Source of the DNA: Ectocarpus siliculosus
Lineage: Eukaryota; Sar; Phaeophyceae; Ectocarpales; Ectocarpaceae
Length of the DNA: 13,705 bases
Direction of reading: 5' to 3'
NCBI GenBank assembly: GCA_000310025.1
Contig: FN648069.1
Span: forward strand, 1,125,790-1,139,494
Positions 8,706-13,705 of this stretch are shown here, in pieces. How positions within the stretch are numbered: the stretch's first letter is position 1; each line of letters starts with the position of its first letter. A model generated the notes under the pieces. That model had not been told where the DNA came from. It was given only the letters and a program-made list of their open reading frames with translations, and ran no database searches. The translations under genes were made by a program, and so were the position numbers.

Positions 8706-9832
8706 CTATTAACATCGACCGCGCTAACCGGCGGACCGTTGAAAAGGCGTAAGTCTCAGAGCGGGGTTTTGTGTGTGCGTGCCTTGCAGGTGTACCGACG
8801 TAACCTGAAGGAGTTCATGGACGTCCTCCTCAAGAGGGGGCGCTTCAAGGACAGCGACGATACGAAAGACAAGGACGGCGTCTCTGAGTGGGCGCCTCGC
8901 CAGTTCCTCTGTCCCATCACGCAGGTCAGCACCGTGGTCGCACGAGTCAACGTTTTTGTCTTCATATCGGCTATCACGGTAGGGTTATTGTTGTGGCTAT
9001 ACCAAGGCAGCTTTTTTTTTTATGTCTATGGTTGATTTGTGCACGGCCGAGAGAAAACGAAGGGTCAGCAACAGCATCAAAGTTGAATACATGTACGTGT
9101 GTACGCGTAGCCAGCCGCAGTCGAAGACAAAACGCCGAGGCAGCGTGCCGCCTCGGGGCCGACTGGCTCGAGGTTTTCGAAAGGGAGTTTGACGAGCAAG
9201 GTTAAGACATTCAGTCTGGTCTTCCTTGCAGCGGCGAGTTTTGTCCGTGGGGACAGCTTTTTGTCTCCAGAAAAAAGTGGGGATAGCTTTTTGTCTCCAG
9301 AAAAAAAGTGGGGATAGCTTTTTGTCTCCAGAAAAAAAGTGGGGACAGCTTTTCGTCTCCAGAAAAAAGCTTCTCCCTCGGACAAAACTCGGCCCTGCAA
9401 GGGACACCAAACTTAACGTCTCAACCTTGCTAGTCAAACTCCCTGTCAGCGAGTTCTGAAAACAAAGGTGGATGTCGTCCCTGGTCTCCACTTACAGGCC
9501 GCCTTCGCGACGGTATTTATAATTATCTATAATTTAGGCTGTACATACAGAGCGACGACGATGTGCTGGGCGAACTTGCACGGGTCGGACAAAGCACTCG
9601 TGGATGATAGAACAATAGGGAGGAAGGTTTCAGAACCTTAAAAATTTAACCTACAACCCTAACCCCTAACCCACCGGCAACCACTTCTATCTCCAAGACT
9701 AACATCCTCGCGAAGGCTATTATAGTGCCACTTAATGCTCTGCAACGCCCTCCCCTTTCCCCTGTTTTTTGTTTTTCTTCCTGTTTTTTAGGGGTTGATG
9801 ATGGACCCCGTCGTCGCCCAAGACGGCCACAG
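3279..9832 (+). CDS. Partial U-box domain protein, probable E3 ubiquitin ligase (7 exons)
   Basis: I infer one gene with exons 3279-3394, 3977-4084, 5044-5349, 6874-7071, 8200-8280, 8790-8924 and 9792-9832. Together they code about 328 residues. The junctions between exons 1 and 6, and between 6 and 7, all fall in phase 0, which supports one gene. U-box proteins take ubiquitin from an E2 through a RING-like fold held by salt bridges and hydrogen bonds rather than zinc. The U-box starts in exon 6 (FLCPIT) and continues in exon 7 (MMDPVV, DGH); the spacing T-x3-M-x-D-P-V across the junction is the family pattern. The second half, expected to begin near TYER, lies outside the window. Upstream are a Lys/Glu-rich segment, an acidic low-complexity linker with seven alanines, and a probably helical region. 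No ARM, WD or kinase domain is visible, so the substrate is unknown. Exons 6 and 7 are secure; exons 1-3 rest on splice sites and phase only. Confidence 0.7.
3395..3976 (+). other. Intron 1 of the U-box gene model
   Basis: This 582-bp interval starts GTGAGC and ends CCGTCAG after a pyrimidine-rich stretch. I see no repeat or nested gene in it. Confidence 0.45.
3977..4084 (+). CDS. U-box gene, candidate exon 2
   Basis: The acceptor is CCGTCAG (3970-3976). The 36 codons begin VCMDSSYSMEGRPGF and end with a charged Lys/Glu/Gln run, KQAEAEKNKQESQRQK, likely helical or disordered. Both ends are phase 0. The donor GTTGGA at 4085 is weak, but it is the only GT before the in-frame stop at 4103-4105, which makes this the least secure splice site in the model. 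Confidence 0.5.
4085..5043 (+). other. Intron 2 of the U-box gene model
   Basis: A 959-bp interval that ends with a 12-C run (5023-5034) and CATCAG, a strong pyrimidine tract and acceptor. It contains a short direct repeat, CTCAACCCAGTTT, at about 4711 and 4791. A 160-codon open frame at 4349-4837 has no coding-like composition and I do not call it a gene. Confidence 0.45.
5044..5349 (+). CDS. U-box gene, candidate exon 3: acidic linker with poly-Ala
   Basis: The acceptor follows a C-rich tract (CATCAG, ending 5043) and the donor is CAG|GTGACC at 5350. The 102 codons are phase 0 at both ends. The product starts LRFDWSEPLGAGGG, continues MEVVDLTTGDG, then has a long Asp/Gly/Ser/Glu-rich stretch (about 5125-5285) and seven alanines from a GCT run (5306-5326). 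This reads as a disordered acidic linker. The open frame does not stop at the donor but runs to 5676, which leaves a second reading: a free-standing frame starting at ATG 5095 with a membrane segment. The double phase match favours the exon. Confidence 0.55.
5350..6873 (+). other. Intron 3 of the U-box gene model, with a read-through frame
   Basis: A 1524-bp interval starting GTGACC and ending TTTTTCCGGCAG. If not spliced, exon 3 would be extended by 108 codons to a stop at 5674-5676. That extension includes a hydrophobic run of about 22 residues (HVLVVLCVFVAQILALVLHG and following) flanked by arginines, which would be a plausible membrane segment. The rest of the interval shows no recognisable gene. 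The ATG at 6760 (MAATTSSGS) runs into exon 4 in frame without a stop, so an alternative first exon there cannot be excluded. Confidence 0.4.
6874..7071 (+). CDS. U-box gene, exon 4
   Basis: The acceptor is a T-rich tract followed by CCGGCAG (ending 6873); the donor is GAG|GTACGA at 7072. The 66 codons are phase 0 at both ends. After a Gly/Thr/Ser start the peptide MESEKKALLTALLQHPC and SMLNTRYKTYSEYARG look like real helical protein, ending EWQMIPYVE, which joins smoothly to the next exon's TVLEELVLENF. Confidence 0.65.
7072..8199 (+). other. Intron 4 of the U-box gene model
   Basis: An 1128-bp interval from GTACGA to TTCCAACAG. A possible extra exon at 8047-8107 has good-looking splice sites but would break the reading phase, so I leave it out. 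No repeat of note was seen. Confidence 0.5.
8200..8280 (+). CDS. U-box gene, exon 5
   Basis: The acceptor TTCCAACAG ends at 8199 and the donor CAG|GTCAGA starts at 8281. The 27 codons are phase 0 on both sides and read TVLEELVLENFEADKPAS then WTRANQLLQ, a Glu/Leu-rich helix-like segment. There is no recognised domain. Confidence 0.65.
8281..8789 (+). other. Intron 5 of the U-box gene model, with small repeats
   Basis: A 509-bp interval from GTCAGA to GCCTTGCAG. It holds a 22-bp tandem duplication (8477-8520), a GT microsatellite followed by about 15 T (about 8676-8705), and a diverged direct repeat at about 8575-8617 and 8713-8765 that starts CATCGACC-CGCTAACCG. Confidence 0.6.
8477..8520. 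repeat. 22-bp perfect tandem duplication
   Basis: Two identical head-to-tail units begin CCAGGCCGTACACC (8477-8498 and 8499-8520). The perfect identity suggests a recent slippage or duplication event. Confidence 0.9.
8790..8924 (+). CDS. U-box gene, exon 6: first part of the U-box
   Basis: The acceptor TGCCTTGCAG ends at 8789 and the donor CAG|GTCAGC starts at 8925. The 45 codons are phase 0 at both ends. The segment VYRRNLKEFMDVLLKRG is helix-like, a Lys/Asp-rich linker follows, then WAPRQFLCPITQ, the start of the U-box. The motif F-x-CPIT is the hallmark N-terminal strand-loop of the fold. Confidence 0.85.
9182..9444. mobile_element. MITE-like foldback element with minisatellite core
   Basis: A 65-bp left arm (9182-9246) and a 65-bp right arm (9380-9444) are inverted copies with about nine mismatches and no gaps; the outer ends read AGGGAGTTTGAC and the inner ends GAGTTTTGTCC. 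Between them lies a four-copy minisatellite. The size, symmetry and lack of coding capacity fit a miniature inverted-repeat or foldback element. I see no clear target duplication outside the arms, so the family and exact ends are open. Confidence 0.6.
9247..9368. repeat. Minisatellite, 30-31 bp unit, four copies
   Basis: Copies at 9247-9276, 9277-9307, 9308-9338 and 9339-9368 have the form GTGGGGAYAGCTTTTYGTCTCC (quoted in two parts: GTGGGGAYAGC, TTTTYGTCTCC, with one more T in most copies) followed by AGAAAAAA. Within a unit GGGGACA can pair with TGTCTCC, so each copy could form a small hairpin; in the GGGGATA copies one pair becomes a wobble. Confidence 0.9.
9655..9672. repeat. Short telomere-like motif, CCCTAA type
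   Basis: The sequence AACCCTAACCCCTAACCC resembles two to three units of CCCTAA with an extra C. It is too short to be a telomere tract and sits in an intron, so it is probably chance or a small interstitial repeat. Confidence 0.5.
9792..9832 (+). CDS. U-box gene, exon 7: U-box continuation
   Basis: A 41-bp exon bounded by TTTTTTAG and the consensus donor AG|GTAAGG. It codes GLMMDPVVAQDGH plus two bases of the next codon. In-frame stops sit right outside both splice sites (TAG 9789-9791, TAA 9834-9836), so the frame is open only where the exon is. The D-P-V and D-G-H residues are conserved in U-boxes. It ends in phase 2, so the next exon must complete an Arg or Ser codon. That exon is not found up to the LINE and should lie beyond the window. 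Confidence 0.85.
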
Positions 9833-10069
9833 GTAAGGCACACACTAAACGTGTCACGTCAAATCCACCACGAAGAGGTAGTTCCACGGTTATTGTTTTG
9901 CGGGTTTGAACAGCAGGCGCTACCTTTCCTCCATATGGGCTGACGAAAACATTCACGTTGACGATGAACTTTGCATAGCTTTCACGCATGTGGCGTCCAA
10001 GGAGCCCTTTTCCAAGAGTACTACATACCCGCTTGTGGCTTGATTCGTGCTTGCTTGTGATCTACTGAG
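9833..10069 (+). other. Start of the next U-box gene intron
   Basis: After the donor GTAAGG I found no continuation of the U-box before the C tract at 10070. The LINE and hAT elements that follow therefore most likely sit in this intron, though its far end is outside the window. Confidence 0.6.
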
Positions 10070-10092
10070 CCCCCCCCCCCCCCCCCCCCCCC
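10070..10092. repeat. Run of 23 C at the LINE 5' boundary
   Basis: An uninterrupted C tract joins host intron sequence to the interior of the RT frame. It may be a true feature of the 5'-truncated insertion, or a spot where polymerase slippage or assembly lost sequence. Confidence 0.85.
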
Positions 10093-10430
10093 AGTACAGT
10101 GGGGAAACTGTTTGGCAAGATGATAGACAATAGAATGGGAGACATGTTGGAGGGGAAACAAAAGATCAGCGAAGGACAAGCTGGATTTAGACCAGATCGT
10201 AGTTGTGTAGACCATGTATATACGTTGAGTAAAATCATCCAAGGTAGGAAAGACGCCGGGCGTACGACATACTGTTTCTTCCTCGATATACAAAAAGCCT
10301 ACGACACCGTATGGCGCAATGGATTGTGGAAAAAGATGTGGGACATCGGCATCCGGGGGAAAATGTGGAGGATGTTGAAAAAGATGACAGAATGCACAAG
10401 AAGTGCGGTGATGTTGGATGGGGAAATTTC
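10093..10430 (+). pseudogene. LINE reverse transcriptase, N-terminal segment (fingers, motif A)
   Basis: The open frame starts mid-protein with STVGKLFGKMIDNRM, the motif that in LINE polymerases follows the RPISLL block. Next come GQAGFRPDRSCVDHVY (LINE RT motif 2) and CFFLDIQKAYDTVW (motif A, with the first catalytic Asp in LDIQ). It ends MLDGEIS at the hAT insertion point. No start codon is expected because the element is truncated. The segment has no internal stops. Confidence 0.85.
10423..10430. repeat. hAT target site duplication, left
   Basis: GAAATTTC, identical to the right-hand copy and itself a perfect palindrome. Confidence 0.93.
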
Positions 10431-10447
10431 CAGGGTTACTCACGGAG
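10431..10447. repeat. hAT terminal inverted repeat, left
   Basis: CAGGGTTACTCACGGAG, a perfect complement of the right end; similarity stops at the next base. Confidence 0.92.
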
Positions 10448-10488
10448 TAGAACCGCTCCGCGGAGCGGTTTTTTTTTTTTTTTTAGTT

Positions 10489-10570
10489 CCACGGAGCGGT
10501 GCGGAGCGGTTTATCCGAGGGCAATAGTCTCACGGAGCGGAGTGGTTTTTTTTCTGATGTCACGGAGCGG
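10489..10570. repeat. hAT left subterminal repeat block (direct copy of the right block)
   Basis: An 82-bp block rich in CGGAGCGG, with GGTTTATCCGAG and a T run, matches 12169-12250 in the same orientation without gaps and with about ten mismatches. Subterminal repeats are usually transposase binding sites. Confidence 0.8.
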
Positions 10571-10900
10571 TGTGGAGCGGTTAATCCGTAGTGCGGTTAT
10601 TTTCACGGAGCGGTTTTGTATACTCCGTAGCATAAACCGAGCAAAACCGTGTCCTTGAGGACCGTTATCCGTAAGAAAAAAACGTCAAAACCGCACGGAT
10701 ATCCGTACAAATCGACGGAGTACCTGCAATTTATTCAAAAACGTCGGGTTTCGTACACCGGAAACCGACTTTTCCACACGGTGTGCTGTGTTTGGAGGCC
10801 GCCGGTGACACCGTATGCGTCCTCGTCGCTAGGACAGCCCAAACAGACCAAAAAGCTGTCAACTAATCAATTATTCAGAAAGGAACCGTTCCCCACATCG

Positions 10901-11069
10901 ATACCTCCTCGACTCCTACGTTCCTGCAACACGTACAACAGCAGACAAATCCTCACTTGCCTCTCGTTGAAACTTGCCAGTACTAATACCTCCCGACTCA
11001 TACGTTCCTGCAACACGTACAACAGCAGGTAATTCCTCATATGCCTCTCGTTGAAACTTGCCAGTACTA
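10901..11069. repeat. 85-bp tandem duplication inside the hAT element
   Basis: Copies at 10901-10985 and 10986-11069 share ACGTTCCTGCAACACGTAC, CAACAGCAG and CCTCTCGTTGAAACTTGCC with a handful of differences. It lies downstream of the transposase remnant and shows no coding role. Confidence 0.88.
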
Positions 11070-11129
11070 GCACATGGGTATCACCAGGCGTCTTGTGTAT
11101 TCATCCAAAAACATACGCCGCTATGTCGC

Positions 11130-11417
11130 TCAGTCAGATTCGACCTCGACAACCACCTGCTTTCCCGCACAAGCGGCTTGGACAGATGCAGCTTTAGCCT
11201 TCCCAACAGACTGCGCTGCAAGCAGCTTCCTCAACTCATTGTCCAACTTCATGATCTCGGGAATAAGATGGGGGTTAGACCGGAGGAACATCACCATCTC
11301 GACACGGTCGGGCATCATCGCCTGCCGAAGGTTGTTGTACACGAATCCCAGCCCCGAAAAGTCCCTCTCTGATTGGCAACTAGTTAGTGCTGTCAATGCA
11401 AAGGTACACGCGAGCAA
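11130..11417 (-). pseudogene. hAT transposase remnant, C-terminal dimerisation region
   Basis: The - strand frame contains SERDFSGLGFVYNNLR then MPDRVEMVMFLRSN (about 11274-11372), matching the hAT C-terminal dimerisation signature (SER-x-FS at its start, then a conserved R/L helix and V-x-x-x-x-FL-x-x-N). It ends KQVVVEVESD at a stop at 11130. The frame differs from that of the BED segment, with a short overlap of open frames at 11393-11417. The acidic catalytic residues and the insertion domain are absent, so the protein could not catalyse transposition. Confidence 0.85.
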
Positions 11418-11917
11418 GCATGGACAAGATGGGGCACATTGGCCACGAGCAGCAGCAGCCGTTTAGCGTATGCTTTGCCTCTCTCCTGCTTCGCTTTTGC
11501 AGATTTGTTGCTCGCTTTCATCGCCAACTCGTACTGTGGAACATGCTTCGTCCGCAGATGGTCTAGCAGCGGATGCGCGCCGTTCTTGGCCACGTGCTTG
11601 TACATCCGGCCGCATTCCTTGCCGTCTTCATCGGCAACGATGCATCGCGTGTTCTTCCCGTTGTCCAACGGCTTGTTGAGCTTCTGGAAAAACGTCCAAA
11701 CTCCCGACAAATCCCCGTGTGGTACGGTCTCTGCAACGTTGATGACGGTGCGTTTGACGCTACGCACCATGCTCAGGCGGGATTCCCCAGGTTGCGCCGC
11801 TGCTGATGCAGCAGCAGCGCCAGCAGAACCTCCGGCACCAGCACTAGCACCAGCACCAGCACCACCAGGAGAGCGGTCGCCAGAAGGGCGGTCGCCAGGG
11901 TCGGATGTCGACTCCAT
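11393..11917 (-). pseudogene. hAT transposase remnant, N-terminal part with BED zinc finger
   Basis: Starting at the ATG at 11917-11915, the frame codes 174 residues. Residues 17-44 are Gly/Ala/Ser-rich from a CAG/GCACCA repeat. Residues 73-125 form a BED-type zinc finger: VWTFF, Cys92, Cys102, His120 and His125 in LLDHLRTKH. BED fingers in hAT transposases bind the element ends. After about residue 150 the frame continues with unrelated residues to a stop, where the catalytic RNase H-fold domain should start. The C-terminal part lies just downstream in another frame. This points to an internal deletion of over a thousand bases compared with full-length transposases; the deletion size is inferred. 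Confidence 0.85.
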
Positions 11918-11947
11918 CAGAGATAGGCAGACGTGCACACGAACTGA

Positions 11948-12001
11948 TGTGCACGGAGTGTGTGTGGTTCGTGTGCACGGAGTGTGTGTCTGTGTGGCTG
12001 C
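11948..12001. repeat. GT-rich tandem repeat near the transposase 5' end
   Basis: Two units of GTGCACGGAGTGTGTGT with GT-rich tails lie just upstream of the transposase remnant's start. They resemble the element's CGGAG subterminal motif embedded in a GT microsatellite. Confidence 0.65.
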
Positions 12002-12168
12002 TGTGAAAGTAGAACAGAAAAAAATGGAAAAATATCGTGACTCCGTAGGAAAAAAAACGTTACTCCGTGGTAAAACCGCGGCTGTATTGCGGTTTTATCC
12101 GTGCTTGTGTGACGGAGTAGGGCAAACCGCTCCGTGAAAAAACCGCTTGTACGGATTGTTGGGGAGCC

Positions 12169-12250
12169 CCACGGAGCGGAGCGGAGCGGTTTATCCGAGC
12201 GCAGATTTCTCACGGAGCGGAGCGGTTTTTTTGTTCATGTCACGGAGCGG
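12169..12250. repeat. hAT right subterminal repeat block (direct copy of the left block)
   Basis: Counterpart of 10489-10570, about 88% identical, same orientation. Further CACGGAGCGG units follow to 12290. Confidence 0.8.
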
Positions 12251-12276
12251 AGCGGTTTTTTCTCAAGGGAAAACCT

Positions 12277-12327
12277 CACGGAGCGGTGCGGAGCGGTTTA
12301 AACCGCTCCGCTCCGCTCCACTCCGTG
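12277..12327. repeat. Imperfect hairpin next to the hAT right end
   Basis: CACGGAG followed by CGG-rich sequence (12277-12299) faces its complement (12300-12327), centred on TTTAAA; the right arm is five bases longer. At the other end, 10451-10470 is a perfect 20-bp palindrome, AACCGCTCCGCGGAGCGGTT. Confidence 0.8.
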
Positions 12328-12338
12328 CAAAAAAAACG

Positions 12339-12355
12339 CTCCGTGAGTAACCCTG
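12339..12355. repeat. hAT terminal inverted repeat, right
   Basis: CTCCGTGAGTAACCCTG, perfect complement of 10431-10447. Confidence 0.92.
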
Positions 12356-12363
12356 GAAATTTC
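12356..12363. repeat. hAT target site duplication, right
   Basis: GAAATTTC directly after the terminal CCCTG. Because the 8-mer is palindromic, the inverted repeats look 25 bp long; the hAT-type CAGGG terminus fixes the boundary. Confidence 0.93.
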
Positions 12364-13306
12364 GAAGTACGTGGATATACTCCAAGGAGTCGCACAGGGC
12401 TGTACGATGTCACCCACTCTTTTTAAGATTTACATCAACGATTTGATAAGGGCGGTTGAAGCAGTAACACAGGGAGTCCAAGTAGAGGGAAAGAGTGTGT
12501 CCGGACTGATGTTTGCAGATGATTTCGTGGGGGTATCCGAAACACCAGAAGGGTTGCAAGAACAAATAGATGCGGCGGTAGGATACACCCGAAAATGGAG
12601 ACTGTCGGCGAACGTAGGAAAATGCGCAGTAGTGGTCTGTAACGAAGATAAGAAAAATCCCGTAGAATTCAAATGGAAATGGGGGGAGGAAGAACTACCG
12701 GTAGTAGACAAATATACGTACCTGGGAGTAGAGATTTCGAAGGAGTGCTCATGGGACGCACACATAGCGAAGTTGATTGGGAAGGGTAAAGCTCAGATAG
12801 GCAAGATGGACGAGATCCTTACGGACCCACACCTAGACACTAGGATTAAGAGGTGCATTCTCTTGAAGGTGATTGTTCCTAAGCTAGAGTATGCAGGAGA
12901 GGTATGGGAAGGTAACGAAAAGGCCGTCAAGCGGCTGGAAACGGTGCAGATGGCAGCGGCCAAGAAAATACTAGGATGTTCAAGTACAACGAGCAACACT
13001 GTATTGAGAGCAGAATTGGGAATGTACTCTCTTAAAACAAAGAGAGACATGCAGAAGTTGAATTGGCAGTACAAGGTAAGTAGAATGTCGGACGATAGAC
13101 TAACAGCCATGGTTGACGAGGCAGCTTGGGGAAAAGCGACTCCAGGGAAGAAGGGAACCAGATGGGACAAGGTGGTAGAGAAGGTTTGGAAGGAGATAGG
13201 AGACGAGGAGGAGACGTTGGACACGGAAGGGTTCGGGGGGTTCAAGACGAAAGTCAAGGAGATGCTAGAGAGTAGGGAGGAGGCAACCCTTCGGAAGAAG
13301 GTATGA
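12356..13306 (+). pseudogene. LINE reverse transcriptase, palm-thumb segment
   Basis: This segment continues the frame of the upstream piece if one copy of the 8-bp target duplication is counted. It carries GVAQGCTMSPTLFKIYINDL (motif B region), FADD (motif C, the two catalytic Asp codons at 12518-12523, with F in place of the more usual Y) and KYTYLGVEIS (the YLG motif after the palm). The thumb-like Lys/Glu-rich region follows. A TGA at 13304-13306 stops the frame, but the same frame is open again to the window edge, so this is a damaged copy. There is no RNase H domain before the edge. Confidence 0.88.
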
Positions 13307-13705
13307 AGCGAAGACCACTTGGAGATATACGGGAAGTTGAAAGAAGGGATAGGGATGAAGAAGTACTTGGACGGCCCCATGGACTATGCGAAAAAGCTGA
13401 AATTGCAATTTCGAGTAGGCGATCTGGACTTGCCAGAACGGAGGAAGAGGTATACCAGCCGTAGGAGAGAGGAAGAGGAGGATAGACACACATGTCCATG
13501 TGGCAAATCGGAGGAGAGTAGACCCCACATAGTTGGGGAGTGTGAGTTGTACAGGAAGGAAAGAGAGGATCTCGAGGAGGAAATGAGACAGAGAGGGTGT
13601 GACATGGACAAGTTTGGTAAATTAGACAACAGCGAAAAAACGATCGCGATAATTGGGGATAGATGGTGGGCACAAGAGGCCCTAGAAGACGGGGATAAGA
13701 TGTGC
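13307..13705 (+). pseudogene. LINE C-terminal region after a premature stop, with CCHC motif
   Basis: The frame of the RT segment continues for 133 codons to the window edge after the single TGA. It encodes SEDHLEIYGKLKEGIG, then RVGDLDLPERRKRY and a zinc-finger-like CPCGKSEESRPHIVGEC (C-x-C-x8-H-x4-C). Such a C-terminal Cys/His motif is common in LINE ORF2 proteins and acts in nucleic acid binding. The stop may be a TGG-to-TGA change after KKV, but that is a guess. Confidence 0.75.

Larger units (their letters stand above)
8925..9791 (+). other. Intron 6 of the U-box gene, splitting the U-box
   Basis: An 867-bp intron from GTCAGC to CTGTTTTTTAG. It contains the 263-bp foldback element (9182-9444) and a short telomere-like motif (9655-9672). 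The T/C-rich 3' end is a strong acceptor context. Confidence 0.75.
10431..12355 (-). mobile_element. Non-autonomous hAT DNA transposon, 1925 bp, nested in the LINE
   Basis: The ends are 17-bp perfect inverted repeats, CAGGGTTACTCACGGAG at 10431-10447 and its complement at 12339-12355; CAGGGTT-like termini are usual in hAT elements. Both sides are flanked by the identical 8-mer GAAATTTC (10423-10430 and 12356-12363), the hAT target-duplication length. Inside, on the - strand, are a BED zinc finger and a hAT dimerisation region but no catalytic domain. CGGAGCGG-type subterminal repeats crowd both ends. The element shifts the LINE frame by one and would need another hAT copy for transposition. 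Confidence 0.93.
10093..13705 (+). mobile_element. 5'-truncated LINE (non-LTR retrotransposon), interrupted by hAT
   Basis: The element begins inside its reverse-transcriptase domain, right after a C tract, and runs off the right edge of the window. The endonuclease and any ORF1 are missing, as in typical 5'-truncated LINE insertions. The RT frame is in two pieces (10093-10430 and 12356-13705) around a hAT element. The sense strand is visibly purine-rich and uses many AGA, AGG, GGA and ATA codons, unlike the GC-rich host exons. The 3' end and any target duplication are not in the window. I cannot place it in a LINE clade by eye. Confidence 0.85.

Noticed and set aside
9247-9368. CRISPR-like array
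   Set aside because: Units follow each other directly without unique spacers, so this is a minisatellite, and the genome is eukaryotic in character.
8997-9491. - strand open frame with a repeated SGDKKLSPLF peptide
   Set aside because: The peptide repeat is the translation of the minisatellite inside the foldback element; the arms also cross it in inverted form.
13254-13673. - strand open frames opposite the LINE end
   Set aside because: They are shadows of the purine-rich LINE sense frame and encode Ser/Pro/Leu-rich low-complexity peptides.

Overview
The window looks like a repeat-rich, intron-rich piece of a nuclear eukaryotic genome. A protistan or algal genome such as a stramenopile or brown alga would fit the long introns, GT-AG sites with pyrimidine-rich 3' ends, CAG/CTG microsatellites and the mix of LINE, hAT and MITE-like elements. 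That assignment is inference, since no marker gene here fixes the taxon. No operon, phage, CRISPR array, rRNA or convincing tRNA is visible.

Layout. Positions 1-597 are a tandem repeat of about 110-125 bp; its first about 260 bases look like a badly base-called copy at a contig or gap edge. Positions 827-993 hold a 52-59 bp minisatellite. Positions 1552-2185 hold a 249-bp inverted repeat with a third, diverged copy in its centre; each copy carries a short Cys-rich reading frame of unknown nature. From 2186 to 3278 I see little beyond a CAG microsatellite.

From 3279 to 9832, on the + strand, I can assemble seven exons of one gene. All internal exon-exon junctions through exon 6 are phase 0. 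The last two exons together form the first half of a U-box (CPIT, three residues, then M-x-DPV and a DGH), so the product is probably a U-box E3 ubiquitin ligase. The N-terminus precedes 3279 and the rest of the U-box lies beyond the window. Its introns carry a 263-bp MITE-like element (9182-9444) with 65-bp inverted arms around a four-copy 30-31 bp minisatellite, plus smaller duplications.

From 10093 to the right edge is a 5'-truncated LINE-type non-LTR retrotransposon, probably in the next intron of the U-box gene. Its reverse-transcriptase reading frame is split by a 1925-bp hAT DNA transposon (10431-12355) with 17-bp terminal inverted repeats and a perfect 8-bp target duplication. Counting one target copy only, the RT frame is continuous across the insertion. 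The hAT copy, read on the - strand, keeps the BED zinc finger and the C-terminal dimerisation region but has lost the catalytic core, so it is a non-autonomous deletion derivative. The order of events is therefore host gene, then LINE, then hAT. I found no clearly new biological system; the best leads are the nested elements, the foldback MITE with hairpin-forming units, and the three-copy Cys-rich inverted repeat.
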